Shown: positions 33,656-42,542, counted from the stretch's first letter. The stretch: DNA of 64,000 nucleotides from PALSA-270 sp963770245 (GCA_963770245.1 CAVYOX010000016.1:310001-374000), one strand, 5' to 3'. The notes: generated by a model not told the origin, from the sequence alone. Program-made: numbers and translations.

Positions 33656-36118
33656 CTACTGTCTGGATGCGCTCACCATATTCACCCGGTGCGAGCTCTC
33701 GGCGTAGGCGGCAACACCTTTGTAGAGCGCCTCTGCGATTTCCTGGCGATAGGCGTCGCTCTCCAATTTGTTCTCATCCTCGGGACTGCTGACGAAGGAA
33801 ACTTCTGAGAGGATGGCTGGCATTGTCGTTCCGGTCAGCACGACATAGGAGGCTTCTTTTACTCCGCGATTGCGCGTAGCCGGATTCTTGGTCTTGAGGG
33901 TGCGATACAGTGACTTCTGCACATCCTCGGCGAAACGACGGGACTGCAAAACCTTCTCGCGGACATCCACGTTCGTCCAGGACACATTCAGCTCGTCCCC
34001 GGGATTTCCGTCGCGGCTGCGAGCCCGTACCGAGGAATAAGTGTTCGTGTAATAGGTCTCGACCCCGCGGGCTGAAGGCAGGTCGCTATAGTTGCCGTGA
34101 ACCGAAAGAAACATGTCGGCGCCGGCGAGGTTCGCGATCTCAGTCCGTTTCTCGAGCGAGACGTAATTGTCGTCGTGGCGGGTGTAGATTACTTCCGCGT
34201 CCAGACGCTTGGAAACCAGCTTCCCCAGGCGGGCCACGATGTCGAGCACCAGTTTCTTTTCCATCAGCCCCTTGCGCCCCACCGTGCCCATGTCCCAGCC
34301 ACCGTGACCGGCATCGAGCACGATGCGGAACTTGGCGGAACTTGCTCGCAGCACGTCCTGGGCGTCGCCCGATGCGGCTGGCGGCTCGAGCCATCTCCCC
34401 CCGAGGGGAGCGAGCGAAGCCTGCGGCTGATTCGTTCCCGCGACGCCTGTTCCCGCGACGCTGGGCGAGGCGAACAGGTCTACGGCCGAATGGGTCTTGG
34501 CGGCCGCCGCTTTGCTGCGGATCTCCACCACCAGCCGGTATGGGTTGGTTTCCATGCTGACCCGGGGCGTAACTTCGTCCTTGGTCTCGAGCACAACGCG
34601 GGTGATGCCCGCTCTTGGCTGGGCGATGCGAATTCGTACCAGCAGGGGATCTCCGACCTCGATGTTACCGGGCAATCCCGCCGCCGGCGTCGTATCATGC
34701 AGGTCGAAATAGGTTCGTTCCGGGTTGGAGAGGTGGGAATATTCGTACTGGACTTCGCTCTCGAGGTCGATGGCTACGGTGGTCGACTCCGCCGAAGACC
34801 AATGCCGAATTCCAGTCACCGCCACCGGGGACGGGTTCGCCGCCTCTGGTGTTGGGGTACTCTCGCTCGGTGTCGAGGCCGGAGATGTGTCGGCTGACTC
34901 CTCGGAAGGGCTCAATACCGCGGGCGGCGGTGCGGACGCTGTCGCCGGCGGGTGTTGCTTCCGCCACCACCAGGCTCCGCCAGCGAGCGCCATCGCCAGC
35001 AGCACAAGCACGACGGCAACCGCAATCCCGCGCCTGGAACCTGTCGGTTCCGCGCTCCGCGAGAAAGGATGCTGGGAGTAGGCAAACGACGGGAAGCCTT
35101 CCTGCGGCTCCTCCGCTTCACTCGTCACTTCGTTGATCTCTTCGGTGACCCGGGTCAGAGCATCGCGAAGCATCTCAACATTGGGGAGTGCCCGCGCGGC
35201 TACTTCCGGCAACGGCTGCTCGGATTCCGCGTCCCAAGTCTGCGGTTCTTTCCACTCGCGCACCGCCGGCTGCCGCACCGGTCGCTCAATGACGGGAGCT
35301 TCAATGCGGGATGGTTCGATGCGGGATGGTTCGATCACGGGCGATCCGACCGTGAGAGGTGCGCTCACTCGGGTTTCGATGATTCGCGGTTCGATGGCGC
35401 GAACTGGCGCTTCGACCGCCGGCGCCGAATCTTGGGGTTGCGGGGAATCCTGCTCCGGTTTCAATGCCGCTAGGATCAATTCTGCCAGCAGGCTAAGGCT
35501 GCGAACGTCACTGTCGTTGAATCCATAGGGTTCGCTGCAGAAGGCTGACACCAGGCCGACGATGCCCCGTTCGGTCATCAACGGCACCGCTACCATGGAT
35601 TGCAGTCCCATGAGGCGGCAAGCTTCCCGGTCGACCCGCGGATCTTTTTCGGAATCATCGCAGCGGACGATCAGGCCGGTGCGAATGCAGGCTCCCGAAA
35701 ATCCGGAACTCGGATCGAGGCGCGCTCCCACATCCGGCGCAATCCGCCCCGCCGAGGCGCGACACCGGAACTCGTCCTCTTCCGCCAAAGCGATGCCCAC
35801 GCCGTCCGCGCCTGTGATCGCCAGGACTCTTTCGCCCACCAACTGCAGGACTTCATCGAGGGCGAACTGCTCCGGACGCCACACTTCGGCGCTGTCGGGG
35901 CGAGCGCCATCGCGAATCTGGCGGGCCCGGCGCTGTCGGATTTGTTGGTGCAGGCAGGAAAAGGCCAGCAATGCTTGGAGCGCCTCGCGGCCGGGGGCAT
36001 AATACGCCATCGGTTGCGAAGGCACAGGCGCGGTGGTTTTCCCGGACGGGCCCAGGTTCGCGTTGGTTAGATGCGCGCTCATGGAAGCGGTGTGGTACTC
36101 CTGAAGGCTCCCTGCCAT
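33656..36118 (-). CDS. GAF - transmembrane - AMIN - N-acetylmuramoyl-L-alanine amidase fusion
   Basis: 820 residues; start ATG 36118, alternative ATG 36082. Residues about 65-220 are a GAF domain (GFSGACIRTGLIVRCDDSEK, DPRVDREACRLMGLQSMVAV), then a long repeat-rich linker (IEPSRIEPSRIEAPVIERPV). A single membrane helix (VAVVLVLLAMALAGGAWWW) sits near 363-382. A Pro/Ser/Thr linker leads to an AMIN-like domain (about 430-545: SDLESEVQYEYSHL region) and an Amidase_3 domain (about 600-815) with zinc ligands in IVLDAGHGGWDMG, LMEKKLVLD, FLSVHGNYSD and the catalytic Glu in AILSEVSFVSS. Amidase_3 cuts peptidoglycan stem peptides in the periplasm. Fusing it to a cytoplasmic GAF sensor through an N-in helix is unusual. 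Confidence 0.9.
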   Translation of the reverse strand: MAGSLQEYHTASMSAHLTNANLGPSGKTTAPVPSQPMAYYAPGREALQALLAFSCLHQQIRQRRARQIRDGARPDSAEVWRPEQFALDEVLQLVGERVLAITGADGVGIALAEEDEFRCRASAGRIAPDVGARLDPSSGFSGACIRTGLIVRCDDSEKDPRVDREACRLMGLQSMVAVPLMTERGIVGLVSAFCSEPYGFNDSDVRSLSLLAELILAALKPEQDSPQPQDSAPAVEAPVRAIEPRIIETRVSAPLTVGSPVIEPSRIEPSRIEAPVIERPVRQPAVREWKEPQTWDAESEQPLPEVAARALPNVEMLRDALTRVTEEINEVTSEAEEPQEGFPSFAYSQHPFSRSAEPTGSRRGIAVAVVLVLLAMALAGGAWWWRKQHPPATASAPPPAVLSPSEESADTSPASTPSESTPTPEAANPSPVAVTGIRHWSSAESTTVAIDLESEVQYEYSHLSNPERTYFDLHDTTPAAGLPGNIEVGDPLLVRIRIAQPRAGITRVVLETKDEVTPRVSMETNPYRLVVEIRSKAAAAKTHSAVDLFASPSVAGTGVAGTNQPQASLAPLGGRWLEPPAASGDAQDVLRASSAKFRIVLDAGHGGWDMGTVGRKGLMEKKLVLDIVARLGKLVSKRLDAEVIYTRHDDNYVSLEKRTEIANLAGADMFLSVHGNYSDLPSARGVETYYTNTYSSVRARSRDGNPGDELNVSWTNVDVREKVLQSRRFAEDVQKSLYRTLKTKNPATRNRGVKEASYVVLTGTTMPAILSEVSFVSSPEDENKLESDAYRQEIAEALYKGVAAYAESSHRVNMVSASRQ

Positions 36119-36329
36119 ACACCGCGCTTTTTCCGGGGGAGATCACACGATGTTCTGCAATGATCGGGAATCGCTCGGCCCGCGGCCAGAGTGCGCCGAA
36201 GCGATGTACTTAAATTACAGTGGTTTGCCCGCAATCGCAATACTTCCATTGCGAAATTGGACGCGAATTGAGGCATGGTCTTCGGTAAGATCTCGGTGGG
36301 AATAGTTGCAATTGTTTGCAACTCAGGGT

Positions 36330-36674
36330 ATGTTTATGCCCCAGAAGTGGTTACAGGGTCGTGCCTGGTTGGTGGGAAAAAAGCCGAAATCGCGGTGGGG
36401 GTGGTTCCTGGGGATTGCCACTGGGCTGGCGGGGGCTGGGGTCATCCTTTTGAGGGGTTGCTGGCATGGCAAGATGAGTTGGCCGGTGCGAGCCCACGAG
36501 CATTCCTATCAGGTTTGTTTGGGTTGCGGCATCAAGCGTCTGTTCGATGAACAATCCTTTCGCGCCATCGGTCCCTATAGTTACGACCTCAATCAACTGA
36601 TCGCCTGGGATGTGGCCCAGCGGAAAACCGCCGAACCCCTGGTGATTCCTTCGCAAGAACGGTCGGCCTCCTGA
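36330..36674 (+). CDS. small membrane-anchored CxxC protein, unknown
   Basis: 114 residues from ATG 36330 (ATG 36336 also possible; the frame is open to 36306). One membrane helix (WGWFLGIATGLAGAGVILLR, residues about 24-43), then HSYQVCLGCGIKRLFDEQSF with a single CxxC pair, followed by a polar tail. The HSYQVCLxCGxKRLF text is a recognisable small acidobacterial protein type of unknown role. It is transcribed away from the amidase fusion. Confidence 0.6.
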   Translation: MFMPQKWLQGRAWLVGKKPKSRWGWFLGIATGLAGAGVILLRGCWHGKMSWPVRAHEHSYQVCLGCGIKRLFDEQSFRAIGPYSYDLNQLIAWDVAQRKTAEPLVIPSQERSAS

Positions 36675-36745
36675 GGTTGTTTCGAGTAATCTTCTGAACC
36701 AGCGCGGTTACTCCGGCCATCCTCCGTCAAGTTTAAGATTCGGCT

Positions 36746-37618
36746 ATGGAGTACCCGCCCCCCCTGCCGATCTCCGACCAGAACTCCGGCGCGACCGGCG
36801 GATTGCCCGGTCGCCGGCTCTATTACCGGCAGAAGGTCCCTACCCTGGCCTACGTCAACCTGGACCACACCAATGGCGGTATTGTGCGCGATCTGAGCGA
36901 AGCCGGCCTCGCCATCCAGGCCGTCAGCCCGCTTCGCCCGAATCAACAGGTTCAATTGCGCTTTCTCCTGCTGCGCCCGCGCCTGCAGGTTGAAACCCAG
37001 GCTCGGGTGGCCTGGGCGGACTCGAGAGGCCAGGCGGGAGTGCAGTTTGTAAATTCGACCGACCGTTCGCGCCGCTCGCTCAAACAATGGATGTTTGCCC
37101 AACTTCTCGGGCGCGCCGACCAAGCCGCCAAGATGGGTTCGATTTTCGATCCCGACAACGCAGAGCCGGGGGCGCCTGAGCTGCTTTACTCCGCGTCCCC
37201 CCGCCCCCCGATCCGTCTCCAGCCTGGCGATGACGATGCCATCTCGGGTCGGCTGGACCTCGTTCTGGACTCCGAGGATCTGGACCCCGAGGATGACGAG
37301 GAGGAACGAAACAGAGAAGCGGCCCTGCTGCTCTACGGATGGTCGGTTCCCCGTCGTACTTTCGCCCACACCGTGGATGCGCTGATCCTAGTCTCCGCCG
37401 TATTGATCTTCGCCATTCTGGCCATGGCGGGGACCGGAATCGTGCCCTCATCGGCCGTGGCGCTCGCCTTGGGACTGGCCGTGACCTGCATCTTCGCCAC
37501 CCTGTACTGGTTCTTGTTTACGGCGTGGAATGGCGCCACTCCCGGCGAGTGTTTGGCCCAGTTCGCCGGCCGCGATTCGCTGGGGAGCGGGGAAGAGGTC
37601 AGGCCGCGCTTTCGCTAG
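36746..37618 (+). CDS. PilZ domain fused to an RDD-type membrane domain
   Basis: 290 residues. PilZ at residues about 20-125: GRRLYYRQKVPTLAYV (arginine motif), GGIVRDLSEAGLAIQ (DxSxxG), LRPNQQVQLRFLLL, ARVAWADSRGQAGVQF. A charged acidic linker (DSEDLDPEDDEEERNREAAL) leads to a C-terminal RDD-like pair of helices: RTFAHTVDALILVSAVLIFA and TCIFATLYWFLFTAWNGATP. This is a direct c-di-GMP-to-membrane link. Lies between the amidase fusion and the REC-PilZ gene. Confidence 0.8.
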   Translation: MEYPPPLPISDQNSGATGGLPGRRLYYRQKVPTLAYVNLDHTNGGIVRDLSEAGLAIQAVSPLRPNQQVQLRFLLLRPRLQVETQARVAWADSRGQAGVQFVNSTDRSRRSLKQWMFAQLLGRADQAAKMGSIFDPDNAEPGAPELLYSASPRPPIRLQPGDDDAISGRLDLVLDSEDLDPEDDEEERNREAALLLYGWSVPRRTFAHTVDALILVSAVLIFAILAMAGTGIVPSSAVALALGLAVTCIFATLYWFLFTAWNGATPGECLAQFAGRDSLGSGEEVRPRFR

Positions 37619-37700
37619 GACGGGGGCCTCGCTCGGGCGGCGGGGCAAGGGACCGGGCACGAGGAATTGAAAATCAAGGACTGACGGCTGAGGGCGGCCG

Positions 37701-38387
37701 CTAGCTCCGGTTCACCGTTTGGAAGTACTGCCGTTCCAGCCAGAGCTGCAGATCTCGCTTCATGGGCTCGCTGATCTCTAGAAAACGAATGCCGGCATTG
37801 CCTTGTCGGTCCATCCAAGCCACTTCTCCTCGGGCCTGCAACGCAAGGTCGGTTCCCGGCAAACAGAAATTGGTTTCGACCGTGCCGCTCACGCGCGCCG
37901 GCTGCCGCAGATGCACCCTCATCCCTCCCAGGCTTAGGTTCAGGAGGTTGGCTTTGAGCTGCCGCTTCGGCGCGCAAGTCAGGGAGACCGGAGCGTCCAA
38001 CACCTGGCGGTGATAGCGTAGCCTTCCTTTCAAAATCAGATTGCGCGCCGCCGAAAGAGTGTGCACCGCCTGCTCGACCGAGACCGGCTTTTTCATTAAG
38101 AAATTAACTTTCGTAGCGTCGATGCCATAGTCGGGCCTCGAGCCACTGACGATGACCACCGGTGCCGACGGCTCGCCGACACTCTTCTGCACCTTGCGCA
38201 GAAAGCCATGAGTTCCGTCCAGGTCGCAATCCACAATCAGTGCGTCCACTTTTGATTTTGCCAGACGGGTCCAGGCCCTTTGTGGTTCCCCCTCGACGTC
38301 GACATCCATGTGCAGGCCGCCGAGAATACATTCGTATACGCTGACTTCCTGGAAGTCTTGGGAAACGATCATTGATGTGATTGCCAT
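37701..38387 (-). CDS. receiver-like domain + PilZ domain protein
   Basis: 228 residues. Residues 1-115 have a receiver fold: SMIVSQDFQEVSVYECILGG, DALIVDCDLDG (possible phospho-Asp), APVVIVSGS and FLMKKPVSVEQ (conserved Lys). The acidic pair after beta-1 is weak, so phosphorylation is doubtful. Residues about 120-225 are PilZ: RLRYHRQVLDAPVSL (RxxR), NLLNLSLGGMRVHL (NxSxGG), GEVAWMDRQGNAGIRFLEI. Output by protein contact or c-di-GMP; third PilZ protein within 8 kb. Confidence 0.82.
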   Translation of the reverse strand: MAITSMIVSQDFQEVSVYECILGGLHMDVDVEGEPQRAWTRLAKSKVDALIVDCDLDGTHGFLRKVQKSVGEPSAPVVIVSGSRPDYGIDATKVNFLMKKPVSVEQAVHTLSAARNLILKGRLRYHRQVLDAPVSLTCAPKRQLKANLLNLSLGGMRVHLRQPARVSGTVETNFCLPGTDLALQARGEVAWMDRQGNAGIRFLEISEPMKRDLQLWLERQYFQTVNRS

Positions 38388-38690
38388 GCCGCAACTTTAC
38401 GTCCGGAGCGTAACGGCGCCCAAGTGACCGAGGTAATGATTCGCCCGGCGAGTCGCGGGGCGCACCCCGATCCCTGGATCACGCGGTGAATCTCGGGTGG
38501 AGCAGCGCTCCGAACGCTCGACGAAGCAGGGTGTTTTTCAGTGACCGTTTCGCCGGCTGCGGCAAATTTTCTGGGCGACCAGCGGGAGCGGCGTTCGCCT
38601 AGACCGCGCGCAGATTCTCGCTGCGCTGGCGCTCGGGAAACGCAAGAATCCGCAGCTCTTTCAATATGCAATATTCAGTATTTTCCCCGG
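38388..38690. other. intergenic region upstream of the REC-PilZ gene
   Basis: 303 bases without a gene. Contains an imperfect palindrome near 38609-38654 (GATTCTCGCTGCG ... GCAAGAATC), resembling scattered repeat units of acidobacterial genomes. Confidence 0.35.
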
Positions 38691-39635
38691 CTACTTGGCC
38701 TGCGCCCGGTACCACTCGACGGTTCTCTGCAGACCTTCCTCGAAGTCCACTTTCGGTTTGTAGCCCATATGCTTTTCGGCCTGCGCAATATCCGCCAGCG
38801 AATGCTTGATGTCGCCGCCGCGTTCTGGCCCGTATTGCACTTCGCCGGAATATCCGGTGAGTTTCTTCAGCGCTTGAAACATTTCATTCAAATCCACGCG
38901 CCGCCCGGTTGCCACATTGAACACGCGCCCCGCCACTTCGGCGGCCGGCGCCTTGGCGGCGAGCAAATTCGCTTCCACCGTATTGTCGATATAGGTGAAG
39001 TCGCGACTCTGCGTGCCATCGCCGAAGATGGTGGGGGCTTCTCCCTTTAGCATCAGCGTGATGAACTTGGCCAGCACGCCCGAGTACGGCGATGTCGGAT
39101 CCTGCCGCGGCCCAAAAACGTTGTAGTAGCGCAGGCACACCGTCTCGAGGCCATAACAGCGAAAGAACGAGATCATGTAGTGCTCACTGGCTAGCTTGGC
39201 CACGGCATAGGGCGAAATCGGATTCGGCGTCATGTCTTCGCGCTTCGGCAAGGTGGGAGTATCGCCGTAGGCCGAGGAGGAAGCCGCATAGACCACCCGC
39301 CTCACTTTCGCATCCCGCGCCGCCACCAGCAGATTTACCGTGCCGTCCACATTGGCGCGATGGCTGCCCAGCGGATCGAGCACCGACTTCGGCACCGAAG
39401 GGATGGCGGCTTCATGCAGAACGTAATCCACTTCGACGCAAGCCTCGCGCAACGCTTCGAGATCCAGCAGATCGACTTGCCGAAAATCCATTTGAGCAAA
39501 GATCTCGCCCAGGTTCTCCCGCTTTCCCGTGGCAAAATTGTCGATTCCTCGTACCTGGTCGCCTTGTGCGAGCACTGCGCGCGCCAGCGCCGACCCGATG
39601 AAGCCCGCAACTCCTGTGATTAAGCACCTGGCCAT
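38691..39635 (-). CDS. NAD-dependent sugar-nucleotide epimerase (GalE/WbpP-like extended SDR)
   Basis: 314 residues. Extended SDR motifs: CLITGVAGFIGSALARAVLA (NAD loop), VDYVLHEAAIPSVPKSV, YAASSSAYGDTPTLPKREDM, NPISPYAVAKLASEHYM (YxxxK) and LRYYNVFGPRQDPTSPYSGV. The PSVPKSV and ASSSAYG features match UDP-N-acetylglucosamine 4-epimerases of the WbpP/WbgU type. It would provide a 4-epimer or dehydrated sugar nucleotide to the EPS pathway about 9 kb away. Placed next to engB, same strand. Confidence 0.88.
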   Translation of the reverse strand: MARCLITGVAGFIGSALARAVLAQGDQVRGIDNFATGKRENLGEIFAQMDFRQVDLLDLEALREACVEVDYVLHEAAIPSVPKSVLDPLGSHRANVDGTVNLLVAARDAKVRRVVYAASSSAYGDTPTLPKREDMTPNPISPYAVAKLASEHYMISFFRCYGLETVCLRYYNVFGPRQDPTSPYSGVLAKFITLMLKGEAPTIFGDGTQSRDFTYIDNTVEANLLAAKAPAAEVAGRVFNVATGRRVDLNEMFQALKKLTGYSGEVQYGPERGGDIKHSLADIAQAEKHMGYKPKVDFEEGLQRTVEWYRAQAK

Positions 39636-39732
39636 AGTTGGTCCATGATAGCGGATCGTTTCAGAGGTTGCGCCGCCAAGCTACTAGAAGGTAACGGGCG
39701 CGGGTCGCAGAGGGGGACCCGTCCCGGCCAAA

Positions 39733-40347
39733 TCACAAGCCGGAGGTTGGTGCACCCGGTTTGTTCGCGGCCGCGCGAATCTCCTTCCAAACCTCTTCCC
39801 GTCCCGCGCCAGTCTTTGCGGAATAGGGAAGAATGCGGGACTGCGAAATATCCTGCTGCAGGCGTCGCAGGGCGTTGTGCAACTGATTGCCCGAAAGCCG
39901 GTCGCTTTTGGTGGCGACAACCAGGAACTCGCGCTCGATCGATCGCAGGAAATCGAGCAGTTGTTTGTCGCGCTCCTGCACCGGCACGTTGATATCGATC
40001 AGGGCCACACACAGCGCGAGGCTCGATCGCGTTCGCAGATAGGGCTCGATGAAACCGGGCCATTGTTCCGACACTTCCCGCGAAATCTTCGCGTACCCGT
40101 AGCCCGGCAAGTCGGTAAAAATCAGCTCCGGCCGCGGTTTCCCAGCCCATCGCACCTCAAAGAAATTAATCGCGCGGGTGCGCCCGGGGGTGGAGCTGGT
40201 CTTTGCGATTTTGGCTTCCAGCAGGGAATTGATCACGCTCGATTTGCCCACGTTCGAGCGCCCAAGAAAGGCCACCTCGGGCAGATTCATCTCCGGAAAA
40301 CGGGCGGCATCAACCGCGGAAGTCAGAAAGCGGGACAGGACACGCAT
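39733..40347 (-). CDS. engB: ribosome biogenesis GTP-binding protein YihA/YsxC
   Basis: 204 residues. GTPase motifs: VAFLGRSNVGKSSVINSLL (P-loop), KTSSTPGRTRAINFFEV (switch I), LIFTDLPGYGYAKIS (DxPG) and VVATKSDRLS (TKxD). Lengths and context fit EngB, needed for 50S assembly. A housekeeping gene marking the right boundary of the EPS region. Confidence 0.95.
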   Translation of the reverse strand: MRVLSRFLTSAVDAARFPEMNLPEVAFLGRSNVGKSSVINSLLEAKIAKTSSTPGRTRAINFFEVRWAGKPRPELIFTDLPGYGYAKISREVSEQWPGFIEPYLRTRSSLALCVALIDINVPVQERDKQLLDFLRSIEREFLVVATKSDRLSGNQLHNALRRLQQDISQSRILPYSAKTGAGREEVWKEIRAAANKPGAPTSGL

Positions 40348-40535
40348 GAATCAGTTTGCCGGCTCGAGCCATAACTTGCAAGAGGGCGCGGCTTGAAGGG
40401 GGTTTGAAGGTACAGGCACAATTTGCGATGGACAGGGGAAGCCGACTTTCTTGATCCCCGGATGCGTTTTCATGCCGGGCGCCTTTCCGCCCAGAACTCA
40501 GCCGAGGATTGCGACCCGGACGGTTTCAAAATCGA

Positions 40536-40739
40536 TTAAATCATTCCAGCGGTGATCCACGTCTTGAGCAATTCCGGATCGGCTGTCTCCATGACCTGGA
40601 AGCAGCGAGCACCCGTCGACTCCACCCAGCTTGCGTGGTAGAGCAGGCCTTCGGGCAACATTCGACCACTGCGCTTGAAGCGTTCCCCGATGGCCCTGGC
40701 ATCGCCATTTTTGAAGCTCTCGATGACCGTGAATAGCAT
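40536..40739 (-). CDS. DUF3303-like small protein
   Basis: 67 residues from ATG 40739, MLFTVIESFKNGDARAIGER followed by LLYHASWVESTGARCFQVME. This matches the small alpha/beta-barrel DUF3303 family of monooxygenase-like fold. Function unknown. The frame is open to 40811 but the ATG fits the family start. Confidence 0.65.
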   Translation of the reverse strand: MLFTVIESFKNGDARAIGERFKRSGRMLPEGLLYHASWVESTGARCFQVMETADPELLKTWITAGMI

Positions 40740-40892
40740 GCGTGGGAGTGTACTCCAGTCGCGCGATCGGTCAAACCGAGCTACGGCAGGGGCGCCCCCG
40801 TCGTAACCCACGGGATTTGAAGAGCAACTCTCGGAACGATTGCGTGTTTCTATGAGGGAAGCAAATCAGGGTACGGTGCGGGGGCCAAGTCA

Positions 40893-41135
40893 ATGAATGC
40901 AATCAAGGGACTCGAAGAGCTCAACGTCGTCAGGCTGAAAGATGCTCTGTTGTGCGCCAACTGTGAACTGATCGTCAACGAGACGCTGCACGGCGCCTGT
41001 CCGGCGTGCAACAGCAAAGCGCTCATGAGCCTGGCGCGTCTGCTGGGCGGAACCATCGAGAATCAATCCGAACCATGCCTTCTCCCCGGCCTCGAAGGCG
41101 GTTCTTCCCGCGCCCTTGAAACTCGGCTCTTCTAA
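40893..41135 (+). CDS. small zinc-ribbon protein, unknown
   Basis: 80 residues. Two CxxC pairs, LLCANCELIVNET and GACPACNSKALMSLA, 15 residues apart, predict one zinc ribbon. The rest is featureless. Small proteins of this type are common in Acidobacteriota and lack an assigned role. Confidence 0.55.
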   Translation: MNAIKGLEELNVVRLKDALLCANCELIVNETLHGACPACNSKALMSLARLLGGTIENQSEPCLLPGLEGGSSRALETRLF

Positions 41136-41405
41136 CCGCTCCCCCGCGCACCATTCAAGGCAGCGCACGCCCTCACTCCCACCGCAAAGACCGTGACTCG
41201 CTCCGCTGGTGGAGATGACACAATGCGTCACTTCCCAGCCGTTGGCTAAACGTTTTTCCTCTCTATGTCCGTGCAATTTTCCGGCGGATCTTGCGCGCCA
41301 GAAACCTCACCATCAGGAAACCCTTGTCGGCATTGGCTTATCGCGTAGGTCACAACTTTTACGACGCGCGAGGGTTTTCACCATCGAGCACGGAGGGATT
41401 GAAAC
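41136..41405. other. intergenic, nothing recognised
   Basis: About 270 bases; probable upstream region of the secreted protein gene at 41406. Confidence 0.4.
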
Positions 41406-41711
41406 ATGATGAAATCAACGTTATTCGCTCTGCTGGGCCTGGCCGCTGTGCTGACTTTGGCCAGCCCGCCCAAGGCAAACGCTGGCGTCGTGATCGGAGT
41501 CGGTGTTGGCCCCGTCTATCATCGTCCGGCTTATGGCTACGTGGTCGTGCCGCCGCGGCCGTACTTTTACCGTGCGCATCCCTACGCCTATGCGCCGGCT
41601 TATGTTCCTCGCGTCGACTTTTACGCGGGACACTTCTACGGCGATCGGCACTGGGCCAACGGAGGCTGGGATTATAGGATTCGCCGGGACTACCGCGGTT
41701 GGCGTCGCTAA
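41406..41711 (+). CDS. small secreted Tyr/Pro/Arg-rich protein
   Basis: 101 residues, start preceded by GGAGGGATTGAAAC. The signal peptide is clear (LFALLGLAAVLTLASPPKANA-G). The mature part is rich in Tyr, Pro, His and Arg (VYHRPAYGYVVVPPRPYFYR) with no domain. Proteins of this composition (PXPV-like) occur at cell surfaces. Role unknown. Confidence 0.65.
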   Translation: MMKSTLFALLGLAAVLTLASPPKANAGVVIGVGVGPVYHRPAYGYVVVPPRPYFYRAHPYAYAPAYVPRVDFYAGHFYGDRHWANGGWDYRIRRDYRGWRR

Positions 41712-41758
41712 GATCCAGGCGTGCCAACTCCCACCATGATGTGCGGAGTGATTCTGAA

Positions 41759-41785
41759 AAGCCCTCAGCGCTTGGCTGGGGGCTT
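41759..41785. terminator. possible bidirectional terminator hairpin
   Basis: AAGCCCTCAGC-GCTT-GGCTGGGGGCTT forms an 11-bp stem with one G-T pair. On the minus strand it is followed by TTTTCAG and on the plus strand by TTCTC, so it could end transcripts from either side. Confidence 0.4.
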
Positions 41786-42057
41786 CTCATGCTCGGCGAA
41801 TTCGGCCAGGCTGCTCCTGAAAAACCCTGCCACGATCCCCCACAAATCCTGGACTACTGAGGCGGTGCGAGTTCTCGAGCACTCGTGATTCGTCCGGCTC
41901 AGCAGCTCTCGCGAAAAGTGGTACGGTACTCCCGCCTGCGCTTGAGAAACGCGGGAATCCGGCTGTCCTAACACGAAAGGGTTGGAAAAACGGTCCAGCA
42001 CACGGTCGGGAAAATGACTTCAACGAGCGGTCAGCCTTATGCGAGATTCGCCTGCGG
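41786..42057. other. intergenic, nothing recognised
   Basis: About 270 bases downstream of the VOC gene; no coding or RNA signals seen. Confidence 0.4.
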
Positions 42058-42471
42058 CTATTCCTCGGGTGGAGGGGGTGTGATCTCACTCATGAGGGCT
42101 AGAGTATTACCGTCTGGGTCCTTCAGGAAGGACATCCAAAGATCCTGACTCTTCATTCGGGCAACCAGATGAGGCTCGTCGATAAAGGTCACGCCTCGGG
42201 TTTTCAGCGCAGAATGCACGCCGCGGATATCGGCGACGCGAAAGTACAAAATCGCGCTCTCACCGGAGAGCGGTTTGTCCGAAGCACCGATCATGAGCCG
42301 GACGGTTCCACACTGAAAAAAGGCCATGGTGCCCGCATCGAAAAGGAACTGCATGCCGAGGGTGTTTTGATAGAACTCCCTGGCCCGCGGCAAATCCCGA
42401 ACCGTCAATGCGATTTGCCCGATCTCGCCGAGATGAGGCGCCGCCTGCGGATCCGCCATATCGTTGCTCAT
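42058..42471 (-). CDS. VOC-superfamily (glyoxalase/bleomycin-resistance fold) protein
   Basis: 137 residues from ATG 42471, preceded by GGAGGAGCA. Two beta-alpha-beta-beta-beta units: IGQIALTVRDLPRAREFYQN and YFRVADIRGVHSALKTRGVT, ending SFLKDPDGNTLALMSEI. His/Glu metal positions are only partly obvious (IGQIALTV lacks the usual first His), so a metal-independent or different substrate role is possible. Specific function unknown. Confidence 0.75.
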   Translation of the reverse strand: MSNDMADPQAAPHLGEIGQIALTVRDLPRAREFYQNTLGMQFLFDAGTMAFFQCGTVRLMIGASDKPLSGESAILYFRVADIRGVHSALKTRGVTFIDEPHLVARMKSQDLWMSFLKDPDGNTLALMSEITPPPPEE

Positions 42472-42542
42472 TGCTCCTCCGGGCAAGCAAGTTTAGCAGA
42501 ACACGCTACCCACGGTTCGAACACTGCGATGCCGGTGGTGGG

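Noticed and set aside
38609..38654. Imperfect palindrome as a possible terminator or operator upstream of the REC-PilZ gene.
   Set aside because: Stem is broken and no T-run follows; kept only as a note in the intergenic entry.
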